Assembly: GCF_039978735.1 (NCBI RefSeq)
Contig: NZ_JBDWAS010000024.1
Span: 1 to 64,000, forward strand
DNA: 64,000 bases
Direction: 5' to 3'
DNA from: Maricaulis sp039978735
GTDB taxonomy: Bacteria; Pseudomonadota; Alphaproteobacteria; Caulobacterales; Maricaulaceae
Below are positions 17,192 through 25,962 of this stretch, piece by piece. The number at the start of each line of letters is the position of its first letter. The stretch's first letter is position 1. The translations under genes were made by a program, and so were the position numbers. The notes under the pieces are model-generated. The model ran no database searches and was not told the origin of the DNA. It saw only the letters and a program-made list of their open reading frames with translations.

Positions 17192-17563
17192 ATGCGCCGC
17201 AGCCAGGACGCCGTCGGGATCGCCCTCTCAGGACTGTGCCTTGTGCACTGCCTGGCCCTGCCCTTTGTGATTTCTCTGGGACCGGCGCTGGTCTGGATGG
17301 AGGATGAGCGTATCCACCTCGCCCTGGCAGGCCTGGCGCTTCTGGTCAGCCTCAATGCCATGCGCAGCTGGCCGGGCGGTATGCGCGGCATCGCCCTGCG
17401 TGGCCTTGCGATCACGGGTCTGGCGCTGCTCTTCTTCGGCGCGCTGGCCGGGGTTTCCGAACTGGCCGAACGCGTCATCACTGTCGTCGGCGCCAGCGGC
17501 CTGGCCCTCTCGCACGGCGCCGCCTGGCTCACCTCAGCCGGCCGACCCGCACACCGGCACTAA
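17192..17563 (+). CDS. MerC-domain membrane protein
   Basis: This 123-aa protein starts at ATG 17192 behind GGAGGGA. It has four hydrophobic segments and the MerC-type motif CLVHCLALP at the end of helix 1 (about 16-24). MerC proteins move mercury or, in chromosomal non-mer versions, probably other soft metals. No merA, merP or merR is nearby; instead it is divergent from a zinc operon, so zinc is the more likely metal. The C-terminus ends in a short His-bearing tail (PAHRH). Confidence 0.78.
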   Translation: MRRSQDAVGIALSGLCLVHCLALPFVISLGPALVWMEDERIHLALAGLALLVSLNAMRSWPGGMRGIALRGLAITGLALLFFGALAGVSELAERVITVVGASGLALSHGAAWLTSAGRPAHRH

Positions 17564-17570
17564 CCCTCTG

Positions 17571-18164
17571 TCACTGCGTACCGAAACGCACCCGCTCGAT
17601 CCGCTGGAAGGGCTGCCAGGTTTCGCCGGCATCCCTGCTGGCATCGACATGAAGCGTGTTCCGGTCCGGACTTTCGATCGAGAATGTGAGCCGGAAATAG
17701 GTCCGCGACCCGTCCGCGCCGAGATAAGGTGTATCGGCCCGCAGGTCGTCGACCACCAGATCGCCCTCCCCGGTCATCACCCCCTCATAGACATCCATAT
17801 TGCCCCAGGTATCGTCGAGCGCCACGAGCCGGAAGACATCGCGGTTCTGGTCATACTGGATGGTGGTCTCCAGGCGCCAGGGCTGCGCCGGCCGCTCCGG
17901 CGCCTCGATCCGCTGAGCCAGCCCGTCCAGCAGATAGCGTGTGGTCTCGCGATAAGCCGTTTCAGCTGCATGCCAGCTGCCATCGGGTTGCGGCATGTAT
18001 TCCGTCACAACCCAGTCCCCGGCGAGCGGCGCCAGACGCGCCATCTCGGCTCGCGCCTCAGCGCCCCAGCTCCGGCGTGTGGCTTCGTCCTGGGCGAGTG
18101 CGGCGGCGGGCAGACCAAGCCCCGCTACAAGCGTGACCGTCGCGAAGGTGAAAGATCTCAACAT
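17571..18164 (-). CDS. Exported protein of unknown function (DUF1579/lipocalin-like)
   Basis: This 197-aa protein has a signal peptide (FATVTLVAGLGLPAAALAQ). The rest is beta-rich with the pattern LAGDWVVTEY, RLETTIQYD, GNMDVYEGVMTGEGDLVV and RTYFRLTF, which resembles DUF1579 or other small lipocalin-like barrels. No enzyme motif is visible. It converges on the MerC gene with only 7 bp between the stops. Confidence 0.65.
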   Translation of the reverse strand: MLRSFTFATVTLVAGLGLPAAALAQDEATRRSWGAEARAEMARLAPLAGDWVVTEYMPQPDGSWHAAETAYRETTRYLLDGLAQRIEAPERPAQPWRLETTIQYDQNRDVFRLVALDDTWGNMDVYEGVMTGEGDLVVDDLRADTPYLGADGSRTYFRLTFSIESPDRNTLHVDASRDAGETWQPFQRIERVRFGTQ

Positions 18165-18214
18165 GATATTCCCTTGCTTCTAGCGCCCGAAAGGAGGGCG
18201 AAAGGTGTGAAGTC

Positions 18215-19669
18215 TCAGCGCCCGCGGCGCCGCGCCTCCTCGGCCATGACGGCATCCATCGCCGGATCACGGCCGGCGATATAGGCAGGCCAGTCGAGCG
18301 GCGCCGGGATGTCGACATCGAGATCTTCGATCAGGATCGGGAAGATGTGCAGGCTGCCCCAGGCGCAGCGGAAAAGCCCGGTGCAGCCATTCTGGAGGTC
18401 GTAGAAGCCGGTCGAATAGCGCGCCCGGAAGCCGCTGTTCGGCAGTTCATACCCCCAGCCCTCGGCCCAGAACTGCAACCGGTCACCGATTGCCTCGCCA
18501 ACCAGCAGGACACGCTCCGGCGCAACTTCCCTGGCCGAGGCCAGATTGACGATCGCGGCGGAAAACGTATTGCCGCTGGTCAGCAGGTACACCCGGCCAT
18601 CCAGACCGACGAGGTCCGGCAAGGCCGCCATCATCGCGTGCGTGATGGTCAGGTCTCCGCCGCCGCTGAACCGCTGATCAACGACAACCGCGCGCGCCGG
18701 TTGTTCGGTCAGCGTCTGCACGACGCGGCTGGAGAAGGCCGCCAGGCTCTCTTCGCCGCCATCGTCGAGATTGGTGCGCAAAGCGATGTAGACGATCCCT
18801 GTATTTTCGATCCGCTCCATCCAGTAGCCGCGCCCCGGCTGCTGAAGATAAAGCGGGGACGCATCAGGCTCGGCCGCGACCCATCCCTCGGTGACATGGA
18901 CCCAGGGCTGGGGAAGATCACCGGGAAAGGCCCGTTCAGCGTCCGGTGCGGCAGGTTCGGCATCCAGCAACACCTGTACGGTCTCGCCATCGGCCAGTGT
19001 CAGGTCAAGCCGGACCGGCATGTCCGCCTCGCCAGCGTCGACCGCTGCCAGAAAATCCGGAGCGTCGAGCAGCGCCGGAGCCTGGGTGAGGTAGAAGGCG
19101 TCATTACCGCCATAGGCATCGCGGAAGCGGGCGAGGAGTTCCTCAACCTCTACCCCGTTGATCCGCTCTACACGGGCACCGAGCAGCGGCTGCTGCTCCG
19201 GCCGGACCCGCAGGATACGGATTTCGCCGTCCATCTCCGCCATACGGACAGGCAAGCGGGGGAAGCGCGCCACCAGGCGCGTGGCCGGCGTATTGGAATG
19301 CCCGTTGTCGATCTCGGCCTGAGCCCGCGCCAGGCCCAGCATGAATTCGGCGTCGGTGAGCGAGCCCGCATTGGCCTCGAGATAGGCGACGCGGGCGTCA
19401 AAGCGCGCCCGCATCTCGTCGGTCATCGAGCGCTCATTGCGCCGGACATGGTGGAAATGCCGCAGATCCTGCAGGCGCGCCTCTGCGACGGTTTCAGGCT
19501 CGCCCTGGAAAAGCGGGGGAAGCGGGATCGGATGAAACGCGATGATGGTTGCAATGATCAGCAGGATCGAACGGCCGAACCAGGCTGCGACCGCAGCTGC
19601 AGCCAGCCACAGATACCAGGGGACCAGGCGAAAAGGCGCCGTGATCAAACGCCAGAACTTGCGAAACAT
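18215..19669 (-). CDS. Membrane-anchored S41-family (tail-specific-like) peptidase
   Basis: ATG 19669 (MFRKFWRLITAPFR) is preferred over an upstream TTG. The product has 484 residues. One strong helix lies at about 19-44, so the protein is anchored with the bulk in the periplasm. The C-terminal half has S41 features: VVVDQRFSGGGDLTITHAM, then YLLTSGNTFSAAIVN with the likely nucleophile Ser in TFSAA. A PDZ-like segment (LGARVERINGVEVEELL) precedes it. It probably cleaves peptides or acts as a retro-type protease on an unknown substrate. Confidence 0.8.
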   Translation of the reverse strand: MFRKFWRLITAPFRLVPWYLWLAAAAVAAWFGRSILLIIATIIAFHPIPLPPLFQGEPETVAEARLQDLRHFHHVRRNERSMTDEMRARFDARVAYLEANAGSLTDAEFMLGLARAQAEIDNGHSNTPATRLVARFPRLPVRMAEMDGEIRILRVRPEQQPLLGARVERINGVEVEELLARFRDAYGGNDAFYLTQAPALLDAPDFLAAVDAGEADMPVRLDLTLADGETVQVLLDAEPAAPDAERAFPGDLPQPWVHVTEGWVAAEPDASPLYLQQPGRGYWMERIENTGIVYIALRTNLDDGGEESLAAFSSRVVQTLTEQPARAVVVDQRFSGGGDLTITHAMMAALPDLVGLDGRVYLLTSGNTFSAAIVNLASAREVAPERVLLVGEAIGDRLQFWAEGWGYELPNSGFRARYSTGFYDLQNGCTGLFRCAWGSLHIFPILIEDLDVDIPAPLDWPAYIAGRDPAMDAVMAEEARRRGR

Positions 19670-19870
19670 GCCGGGTATCCTCGACCGCGTTCGAAACAAT
19701 ACATCGAACCTGCCGCGCGATGCACGCGGACGCGATAAGCTGGATGGAGGCTTTCATCGCCCGCCCCCGCATGGCGCGATAAGCTGCGCCGGACTTAACG
19801 CCCGCCCGGTATAAACGCGCAACCAGCGTCAAGCCCCGGAACGGGCCGGATGAAGCGCCGGAGATCCGCA

Positions 19871-21082
19871 ATGCCGCACGCCGTACTCAGCACGCTCTAC
19901 TTCATGGCGTTCAGCCACGCCTTGCTGCTGACGGTCATTCTCTGGCGGCGGGCACCGTCCGGTTCACCGGCACGGCTGCTGGCTATCGCGATGGCGCTGC
20001 TGGCTTACAAGCTGCTCGAAGGCGGTGCGGTCCATTCCCAGCTCTATCGCTACATGCCCCACCTGCTCGATCTGCTGCCCAACATTGTGATGGTGCTTGG
20101 GCCCGTGCTCTACGCCTATGTGCGCCGGATGACCGGGCAACGGGCCTTCACGGCCGGCAACTGGGTGCTGCATCTTTTGCCCGCATTTGCGGTCTGGCTG
20201 CTCAGCGCACCGGACGTGTTCCGCAGCGGCGACGCCAAGATTGCGATGTGGGCTGCGCTGCAGCAGGACCAGGCGCCCGGTGACATTTCAATGCTGCTGA
20301 CGATCAAGCTGGTGGCGATGAAGGTGCATCTGGCGAGCTATCTCGCCCTGGCCTGGCTGCGCCTGGATGCGTTCGCGCCCGCGCTCGACCAGCTGCGAGC
20401 CGACAACAGCCGCAACGTGCTGCAGCGGCTGCGCCAGCTGATGATCGCCTTCATCCTGCTGGAAGCGCTGTGGGTCGGCCTGTTCCTGGTGCAGCAAACC
20501 ACCGGGCTGATTACGCTGGGCACGGTGGGCCAGGCCTGGCTGCTTTTCCTCTCGGCCATCATTGTGCTGATCGCGTTGCAGGGTCTGCAGAAGCCGGACT
20601 TCCTGATCACCGAGGAAGAGCGCGCGCTCACAGGGACACCCGCCCCGCCGGCGGAAGACCCGGCAGGGTCCGGAACCGAGGCTGGTGCGACAATCAAATA
20701 TCTCCATTCGGCCCTGCCGGACACAGCGGCTGCAGAAGTCGCGGCCCTGATCGAACAGCGGCTCGAGGAAGACGCCCTCTACCTCGATGAAAGCCTGTCT
20801 CTCACCAAGCTGGCCAAGGCGATCGGTCACAAGTCGCACACCGTCTCGCAGGTGATCAACCAGCACATGAAGAGCAATTTCTACCGGCTGATAAACAGCT
20901 ATCGCGTCCAGTACGCGCTGACCCTGATCGAGGATCCCAAGCGGCACTGGTCCCTTGAACGGATCGCGATCGAATCCGGCTTCACCAATCGCGTCACCTT
21001 CAACAAGGCGTTCAAGGAGCAGCTGGACTGCACGCCATCGCAGTATCGCGCGGAACGCCGGCCCACGTCCGGACAGGTCTGA
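19871..21082 (+). CDS. AraC-family transcriptional regulator with membrane sensor domain
   Basis: ATG 19871 (MPHAVLSTLYFMAF) follows GGAG; an upstream in-frame ATG at 19850 has no better site. The 403-aa product has about seven N-terminal membrane helices (residues 1-240), a flexible Pro/Ala linker, and a C-terminal AraC DNA-binding domain (about 300-395) with both helix-turn-helix motifs (LSLTKLAKAIGHKSHTVSQV and LERIAIESGFTNRVTFNKAF). It should sense a membrane or external signal. The next gene in its direction is dadA, 201 bp away. Confidence 0.88.
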   Translation: MPHAVLSTLYFMAFSHALLLTVILWRRAPSGSPARLLAIAMALLAYKLLEGGAVHSQLYRYMPHLLDLLPNIVMVLGPVLYAYVRRMTGQRAFTAGNWVLHLLPAFAVWLLSAPDVFRSGDAKIAMWAALQQDQAPGDISMLLTIKLVAMKVHLASYLALAWLRLDAFAPALDQLRADNSRNVLQRLRQLMIAFILLEALWVGLFLVQQTTGLITLGTVGQAWLLFLSAIIVLIALQGLQKPDFLITEEERALTGTPAPPAEDPAGSGTEAGATIKYLHSALPDTAAAEVAALIEQRLEEDALYLDESLSLTKLAKAIGHKSHTVSQVINQHMKSNFYRLINSYRVQYALTLIEDPKRHWSLERIAIESGFTNRVTFNKAFKEQLDCTPSQYRAERRPTSGQV

Positions 21083-21283
21083 GCAGGCGGTTCCGGCGGG
21101 GGTATGCACCGGCGTTATGGCCCCTGCCCGAATATGAAGTGGCCGAAGACACGGCGCACTTTCTATGGTCAGGATATGCTTCAACCCCGTGCCGGAAAGA
21201 ACCATGCACGCGTGCTCATGTCCTGACAGCCGGCCATCCGGACCGGCCCCTGCCCGCACAAGACAAGCGGGACCAAACGCGGC

Positions 21284-22561
21284 ATGACGCGCACGCTGAA
21301 ATCCGTGGCCATTATCGGTGCCGGCGTGGTCGGCGTGGCGACCGCCTATGCCCTGGCCAGGCGCGGGCTGGATGTCACGGTGATCGACGGCCGCGAGTCC
21401 GCCGGCCGCGGCGCGTCCTACGCCAACGGGGCTCAACTGAGCTACCTTTACACCGACGCCCTTGCCAATCCGCGCCTGTTCCGCGACATGCCCGGCCTGC
21501 TTCTCGGCCGCAGCGAAGCCTTCCGCATGCGATTGAGCCTCGATCCGGACTATCTGCGCTGGCTGCTGGCCTTTCTGCGCAACTGCACCGCCGGTCGGTT
21601 CAAGCGCAATACGCTGGCAGCCCTCGAACTGGGGCTGGAGTCCCGGCTGCAGATGGCCAGCCTGCTGGCCACGCACGATCTTGATTTCGGCTATGCGGTG
21701 CGCGGCAAGATGCACCTCTATCACACCGAAACCGCCTTCGCTGCGGCGCGCCGGGTGATGGGGATGAAGAATGTCGGGCCGGCGGCCCAGCAGGCTCTCA
21801 GCTTTGACGAAGCCCGCGCGATCGAACCGGCGCTCGATGCGGCGCCGGACCGGCCGGTCGGCATCATCTACACACCGGATGAAGCCGTCGGCGACTCGTT
21901 CCGGTTTTCCAGCAACATGCTTGAGCTGCTCCAGGCACGCTATGGCGTGCGGGTGATCTTCGACGCCACCGTCAGCGAGGTCAGTACGGTATCGGGTCAG
22001 GCGCTTCTGTGCACCGACGGCCAGGCTGTGAAGGCCGACATGGCCGTCGTGTGCGCCGGTGCCGATGCCCGCCGCCTGCTTCACCCCTTCGGCGTATCGA
22101 TCCCGGTCATGCCCATGAAAGGCTACTCGCTGACCGCTCCGCCCGGTGACGCCGCGCCGACGGTCAGCCTGACAGACACGACCAGACGGCTTGTCTTCAC
22201 CCGGCTCGCTGGCCGCATCCGCGTCGCGGGACTGGCCGATCTCGGCTGGCGCTCGGCCGATCCGGATCCGGCCCGGCTCAACACGCTGTTACAGCACGCA
22301 AGAGCCTCGCTGCCTCAGGCCGCCGCCTTTGACGATGCTTCAAGCTTCTGGGCCGGGCTGCGCCCCATGACGCCGAACTCATTGCCCTGCATCGGACAGG
22401 CCGGCCCGGCGCTCGCCTACAATGTCGGGCACGGCATGCTGGGCTGGACCCTGGCAATGGGGTCCGGCGAGCGGCTGGCCCGCCAGATTGCACCCGATTT
22501 CAACCCGGTATCAGAAGGACATGCCGCACATGACGTCAAAACCCTTGCCGCCACCCCTTAG
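21284..22561 (+). CDS. dadA: D-amino-acid dehydrogenase-like FAD oxidoreductase (DadA)
   Basis: This 425-aa protein has an N-terminal Rossmann FAD motif (IGAGVVGVATAYALARRG) followed by ASYANGAQLSY, typical of DadA, and a C-terminal closing segment (NVGHGMLGWTLAMGSGERLA). DadA oxidises D-amino acids to 2-oxo acids and ammonia, passing electrons to the quinone pool. It overlaps a RidA-family gene by 32 bp. Across the convergent junction lie genes for D-aminoacylase and amino-acid uptake, supporting a D-amino-acid role. The substrate range is not visible. Confidence 0.85.
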   Translation: MTRTLKSVAIIGAGVVGVATAYALARRGLDVTVIDGRESAGRGASYANGAQLSYLYTDALANPRLFRDMPGLLLGRSEAFRMRLSLDPDYLRWLLAFLRNCTAGRFKRNTLAALELGLESRLQMASLLATHDLDFGYAVRGKMHLYHTETAFAAARRVMGMKNVGPAAQQALSFDEARAIEPALDAAPDRPVGIIYTPDEAVGDSFRFSSNMLELLQARYGVRVIFDATVSEVSTVSGQALLCTDGQAVKADMAVVCAGADARRLLHPFGVSIPVMPMKGYSLTAPPGDAAPTVSLTDTTRRLVFTRLAGRIRVAGLADLGWRSADPDPARLNTLLQHARASLPQAAAFDDASSFWAGLRPMTPNSLPCIGQAGPALAYNVGHGMLGWTLAMGSGERLARQIAPDFNPVSEGHAAHDVKTLAATP

Positions 22562-22886
22562 CCCCACACGCGAAGCGGCGGGCCTGCTGTTCATATCCGG
22601 CCAGCTGCCGCGCGGCGATGACGGGAAAATGGTCGCCGGCGGGATAACCGAACAGGCGGGCCGGGCCATCGACAATCTGGCCGCGGTTCTCGCCCGGCAC
22701 GACATGACGCTGGACAATGTCGTCAAGACCACGGTCTGGCTGACCGATGCCGCGCTGGCAGGTGAGTTCAACGCCGTTTATCGCGCGCGGTTCGCCGAAC
22801 CCTTCCCGACCCGCTCGACGGTGGTGTCCGGCCTGCTGGCCGGCGACGCGCTGATCGAGATCGAAGCCATCGCCCACAAGGGCTGA
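22530..22886 (+). CDS. RidA/YjgF-family protein lacking the catalytic arginine
   Basis: ATG 22530 is used because AAGG lies about 9 bp upstream; ATG 22521 is too close to it. The 118-aa product shows the Rid fold (LLFISGQLPRGDDG, FPTRSTVV, LIEIEAIAHKG). Aligned without gaps to E. coli RidA, the imine-deaminase Arg105 (in VARLPKD) is replaced by Leu (SGLLAGD), so it belongs to a Rid subfamily without the standard activity or has another chemistry. Overlap with dadA suggests it acts on the imine made there. Confidence 0.85.
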   Translation: MTSKPLPPPLSPTREAAGLLFISGQLPRGDDGKMVAGGITEQAGRAIDNLAAVLARHDMTLDNVVKTTVWLTDAALAGEFNAVYRARFAEPFPTRSTVVSGLLAGDALIEIEAIAHKG

Positions 22887-22913
22887 TCCCCGACCCTCCC
22901 GCCTGTCGGCGCC

Positions 22914-24680
22914 CTACCAGCGATAGCCTGGCAGGGTGCCGACATTTCTGACCCCGGCCGCCCGGGCATCGGGACGCCGCGGATCCGCCGCACCCTCGAA
23001 CACACCGTCCGCGATGCGGATGCACTGGGCGCTGCCGATCGTGTCGGAGAACTCGATCTCGTGGCCCAGGCTGCCCAGCAGGCGCAGCGTGTCGATCGAC
23101 AGGCCGGGCTCCACTTCCAGCTCGTCCGGATACCAGTTCTGATGAATGCGCGGCGCCTGCACGGCCTCGGCAATGTTCATGTCGTGATCGATCACGTTCA
23201 GGATCACCTGCAGCACGGTATTGATAATGGTGGAACCGCCCGGCGTGCCGACGACGAGATAGGGCTCGCCATCGCGGAACACGATGGTGGGCGTCATGCT
23301 GGACGTCATGCGCTTGCCGGGTTCCAGCCGGTTCGCGACATTCGACTGCATGCCGCGCACATCATTGAGATGCGAGCGCAGGGCGAAGTTCTTCATCTGG
23401 TTGTCCAGCAGAAAGCCGGCCCCTTCGACGAGGGCGCCCGAACCGAAGGACGAGCCCAGCGTATAGGTGTTAGAGACGACATTGCCGGCGGAATCGGCGA
23501 CCGAGAAGTGCGTGGTATCCGGGCTCTCGAAGGCAAGCGGATCGCCCGGCGAGACGGCGCTGGCCGGCGATGCCGACGTGCGCGAGACGTGACTGACGCG
23601 TTCCTCGGCATAGGCCTTGGAGATCAACGTCTCGACCGGCACCTGCACATAGTCCGGATCGCCCAGATATTGCGTGCGATCGGCATAGGCGAGCTGCATC
23701 ACTTCCGACAGCGTGTGCAGGGTCGCGGCACTGTTCGCGCCCATCGCCGAAAGATTGAAGTGCTCCAGCATGTTGAGCATCTGCAGCAGGGCGATCCCGC
23801 CCGAGCTCGACGGCGGCATGGTCACGACCTCATGGCCGCGATAGGTGGTGCGGATCGGCTCACGCCATTGCGCTTCATACGCGGCAAGATCCTCCATCGA
23901 GATCAGCCCGCCATTGCGCTCCATGTCCGCGACGATGCGCCGGGCGATCTCGCCTTCGTAGAAATCGCGCGGCCCCGCGGTCATCAGCCGTTGCAGCGTC
24001 CAGGCGAGATCGGGCTGCACCAGCCGTTCCCCGAACCGGTAGGGACTGCCATCGGGATGGAAGAAGGCGGCGCGGGCAGCATCGGAACTCGACAGGCGGC
24101 GCTCGCCCCATTGCAGGGCCTCGGAGAGATCCCTTGAGACGACAATACCGTCCTGTGCGAGTGACATAGCGGGTGCAATAAGGTCCGCCCAGGGTAACAC
24201 CCCGTACCGTTCGTGCACCGCGGCGAAGCCGGCGACGGTTCCCGGAACGGCGGCGGCGCGATGGCCGTAATTGGCCTCATCATTGATCCGCCCGCGGCGG
24301 TCGAGGAACATTTCCGCCGTCGCAGCAGCCGGCGCGGCCGAGCGGTAGTCGAGTGCCAGGACCCGGTCTTCCTCGGCGATATAGACCAGCATGTAGCCGC
24401 TGCCGCCCAGATTGCCGGCGCGCGGCAGGGTGACGGCGAGCGCGAAACCGGTTGCGATGGCCGCATCGACGGCATTGCCGCCGGCCGCGAGGATTTCAGC
24501 ACCGACACGGCTGGCGATCTCGTTCTGGCTGACCACCATCCCGTCCTCGTCGACGACCGGATGGACAATGCTGCCATAGTCGAGCAGCGAGGACTGGGCC
24601 GCCGACGGACCGGTCGCGGCCGGAAGGAGTGTCGCGGCACACAGGGTGGCGGTGCAGAGCGTGCGAAGAAACGGCATCAT
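22914..24680 (-). CDS. ggt: Gamma-glutamyltransferase
   Basis: This 588-aa exported proenzyme has a signal peptide (residues 1-28). The autoprocessing and catalytic Thr is in SPDTTHFSVAD (Thr389/390), and the substrate-binding GTPGGSTIINTV and SSSGGIALLQ motifs are present. It hydrolyses gamma-glutamyl bonds of glutathione and related peptides in the periplasm, releasing amino acids for uptake by the symporter encoded 37 bp upstream (24718). It is last in the operon beginning at 30631 and converges on the RidA-like gene. Confidence 0.93.
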   Translation of the reverse strand: MMPFLRTLCTATLCAATLLPAATGPSAAQSSLLDYGSIVHPVVDEDGMVVSQNEIASRVGAEILAAGGNAVDAAIATGFALAVTLPRAGNLGGSGYMLVYIAEEDRVLALDYRSAAPAAATAEMFLDRRGRINDEANYGHRAAAVPGTVAGFAAVHERYGVLPWADLIAPAMSLAQDGIVVSRDLSEALQWGERRLSSSDAARAAFFHPDGSPYRFGERLVQPDLAWTLQRLMTAGPRDFYEGEIARRIVADMERNGGLISMEDLAAYEAQWREPIRTTYRGHEVVTMPPSSSGGIALLQMLNMLEHFNLSAMGANSAATLHTLSEVMQLAYADRTQYLGDPDYVQVPVETLISKAYAEERVSHVSRTSASPASAVSPGDPLAFESPDTTHFSVADSAGNVVSNTYTLGSSFGSGALVEGAGFLLDNQMKNFALRSHLNDVRGMQSNVANRLEPGKRMTSSMTPTIVFRDGEPYLVVGTPGGSTIINTVLQVILNVIDHDMNIAEAVQAPRIHQNWYPDELEVEPGLSIDTLRLLGSLGHEIEFSDTIGSAQCIRIADGVFEGAADPRRPDARAAGVRNVGTLPGYRW

Positions 24681-24717
24681 GGCGGTTGTCCCCTGGATTG
24701 TCGGTTTTGGTGCGCGG

Positions 24718-25959
24718 CTATTCGACCGGCTTGGCCCGGTAGACCTCTTCGTCGATCTCGCCTTCCCAGCGGCCGACGACGGTGGCGACGCAGAGGTCGC
24801 CGGTGACGTTGGTGACGGTGCGGGTCATGTCGAGAATGCGGTCGAAGGGCAGGATGAAGCCGACCACAAGGGCGATCTGCTCCGGCGTCATGCCGATCGT
24901 CTGCAGCACGGCGGCGATCAGGAAGAGCGAGGCGGAGGGCACCGACGCCGTGCCGATCGACACCAGCGTGGTGGTCAGCGCGATCAGCAGATAGTCCTGC
25001 AGCTCCAGCGGAATGCCGAAAGCCTGGGCCGCGAAGACCGCCACGATGGCCACATAGAGCGCGGTACCGTCCATGTTCACCGTCGCACCCAGCGGCAGGA
25101 TGGACGAGGCGACGGCGGGCTTGATGCCCAGATTGTGCTCGGCCGCCGACAGGGTCGAGGGCAGGGTCGCCGAGCTCGACGAGGTCGAGAATGCGACCAG
25201 CTGGGCCTCGCGCACCCCGCCCAGGAAGGGAATGACCGGCAGGCGGGCGAGGAATTTCACGAACAGGGCGTGCGTGATGACGATGTGCAGGAGACAGCCC
25301 GCCACCACGGTCACGGCCAGGACGAAGAGATTGGCAAAGGCGCTGAGCCCGCTCGTGCCCATCACCCAGGCGACCAAGGCAAAGACGCCGAAAGGCGCGA
25401 ATTCCATGACGATGCCGGTGACGTTCAGCATGGTCTCGGCGCCTGCGTCGAAGGCGGATTTGAGCGCTTTCGTCTTCTCGCCGCCGATCAGGATGCCGGT
25501 CCCGGTCATCAGCGCGAAGAAGATCACGGCCAGGAGATCGCCCTGGGCAAAGGCGGCGAAGGGGTTTTCCGGCACGATCGCCAGCAGGCGCTCGGTCAGT
25601 CCCATCGGCTCGGACAATTCCTGCGGCGTCGCCCCGGACAGGTCGATCCCGTCGCCCGGCCGCAGCCCGGCCGCCAGCGCCAGGCCCAGCAGGATCGCGA
25701 ACAGGGTGGTGGCCAGATAGAGCGCGATCGCCTTGCCGCCGATCGAACCGAGCCGTTTGGGATCGCTCATCGCCGTCACGCCCGAGACCAGGGTGACGAA
25801 GACGAGCGGGATGATCAGCATCCGGATCAGCCGGATGAAGAGATCGCCCACCCAGCGCAGATGTTCGACGGCATCACCGGCGAAATAGCCGGCCACAGCG
25901 CCGAGCGCGAGGGCCAGGAGAATGCGTTTCCAGAGGACGATATTGAACCAGAAAGACAA
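24718..25959 (-). CDS. Dicarboxylate/amino-acid:cation symporter (DAACS, GltP-like)
   Basis: This 413-aa membrane protein has the DAACS hallmarks: the serine-rich loop AFSTSSSSATLP, the cation-binding NMDGTALY, and the second re-entrant region with SVGTAS-like SIGTASVPSA and later DRILDMTRTVTNVTGD. It imports acidic or neutral amino acids or C4-dicarboxylates with Na+ or H+. It sits 3 bp after the D-aminoacylase stop, pointing to amino acids released by that enzyme and by GGT. Confidence 0.9.
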   Translation of the reverse strand: MSFWFNIVLWKRILLALALGAVAGYFAGDAVEHLRWVGDLFIRLIRMLIIPLVFVTLVSGVTAMSDPKRLGSIGGKAIALYLATTLFAILLGLALAAGLRPGDGIDLSGATPQELSEPMGLTERLLAIVPENPFAAFAQGDLLAVIFFALMTGTGILIGGEKTKALKSAFDAGAETMLNVTGIVMEFAPFGVFALVAWVMGTSGLSAFANLFVLAVTVVAGCLLHIVITHALFVKFLARLPVIPFLGGVREAQLVAFSTSSSSATLPSTLSAAEHNLGIKPAVASSILPLGATVNMDGTALYVAIVAVFAAQAFGIPLELQDYLLIALTTTLVSIGTASVPSASLFLIAAVLQTIGMTPEQIALVVGFILPFDRILDMTRTVTNVTGDLCVATVVGRWEGEIDEEVYRAKPVE

Positions 25960-25962
25960 GGT

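Noticed and set aside
17192..17563. MerC gene considered as part of a mercury-resistance operon
   Set aside because: No merR, merT, merP or merA nearby; context is a zinc operon.
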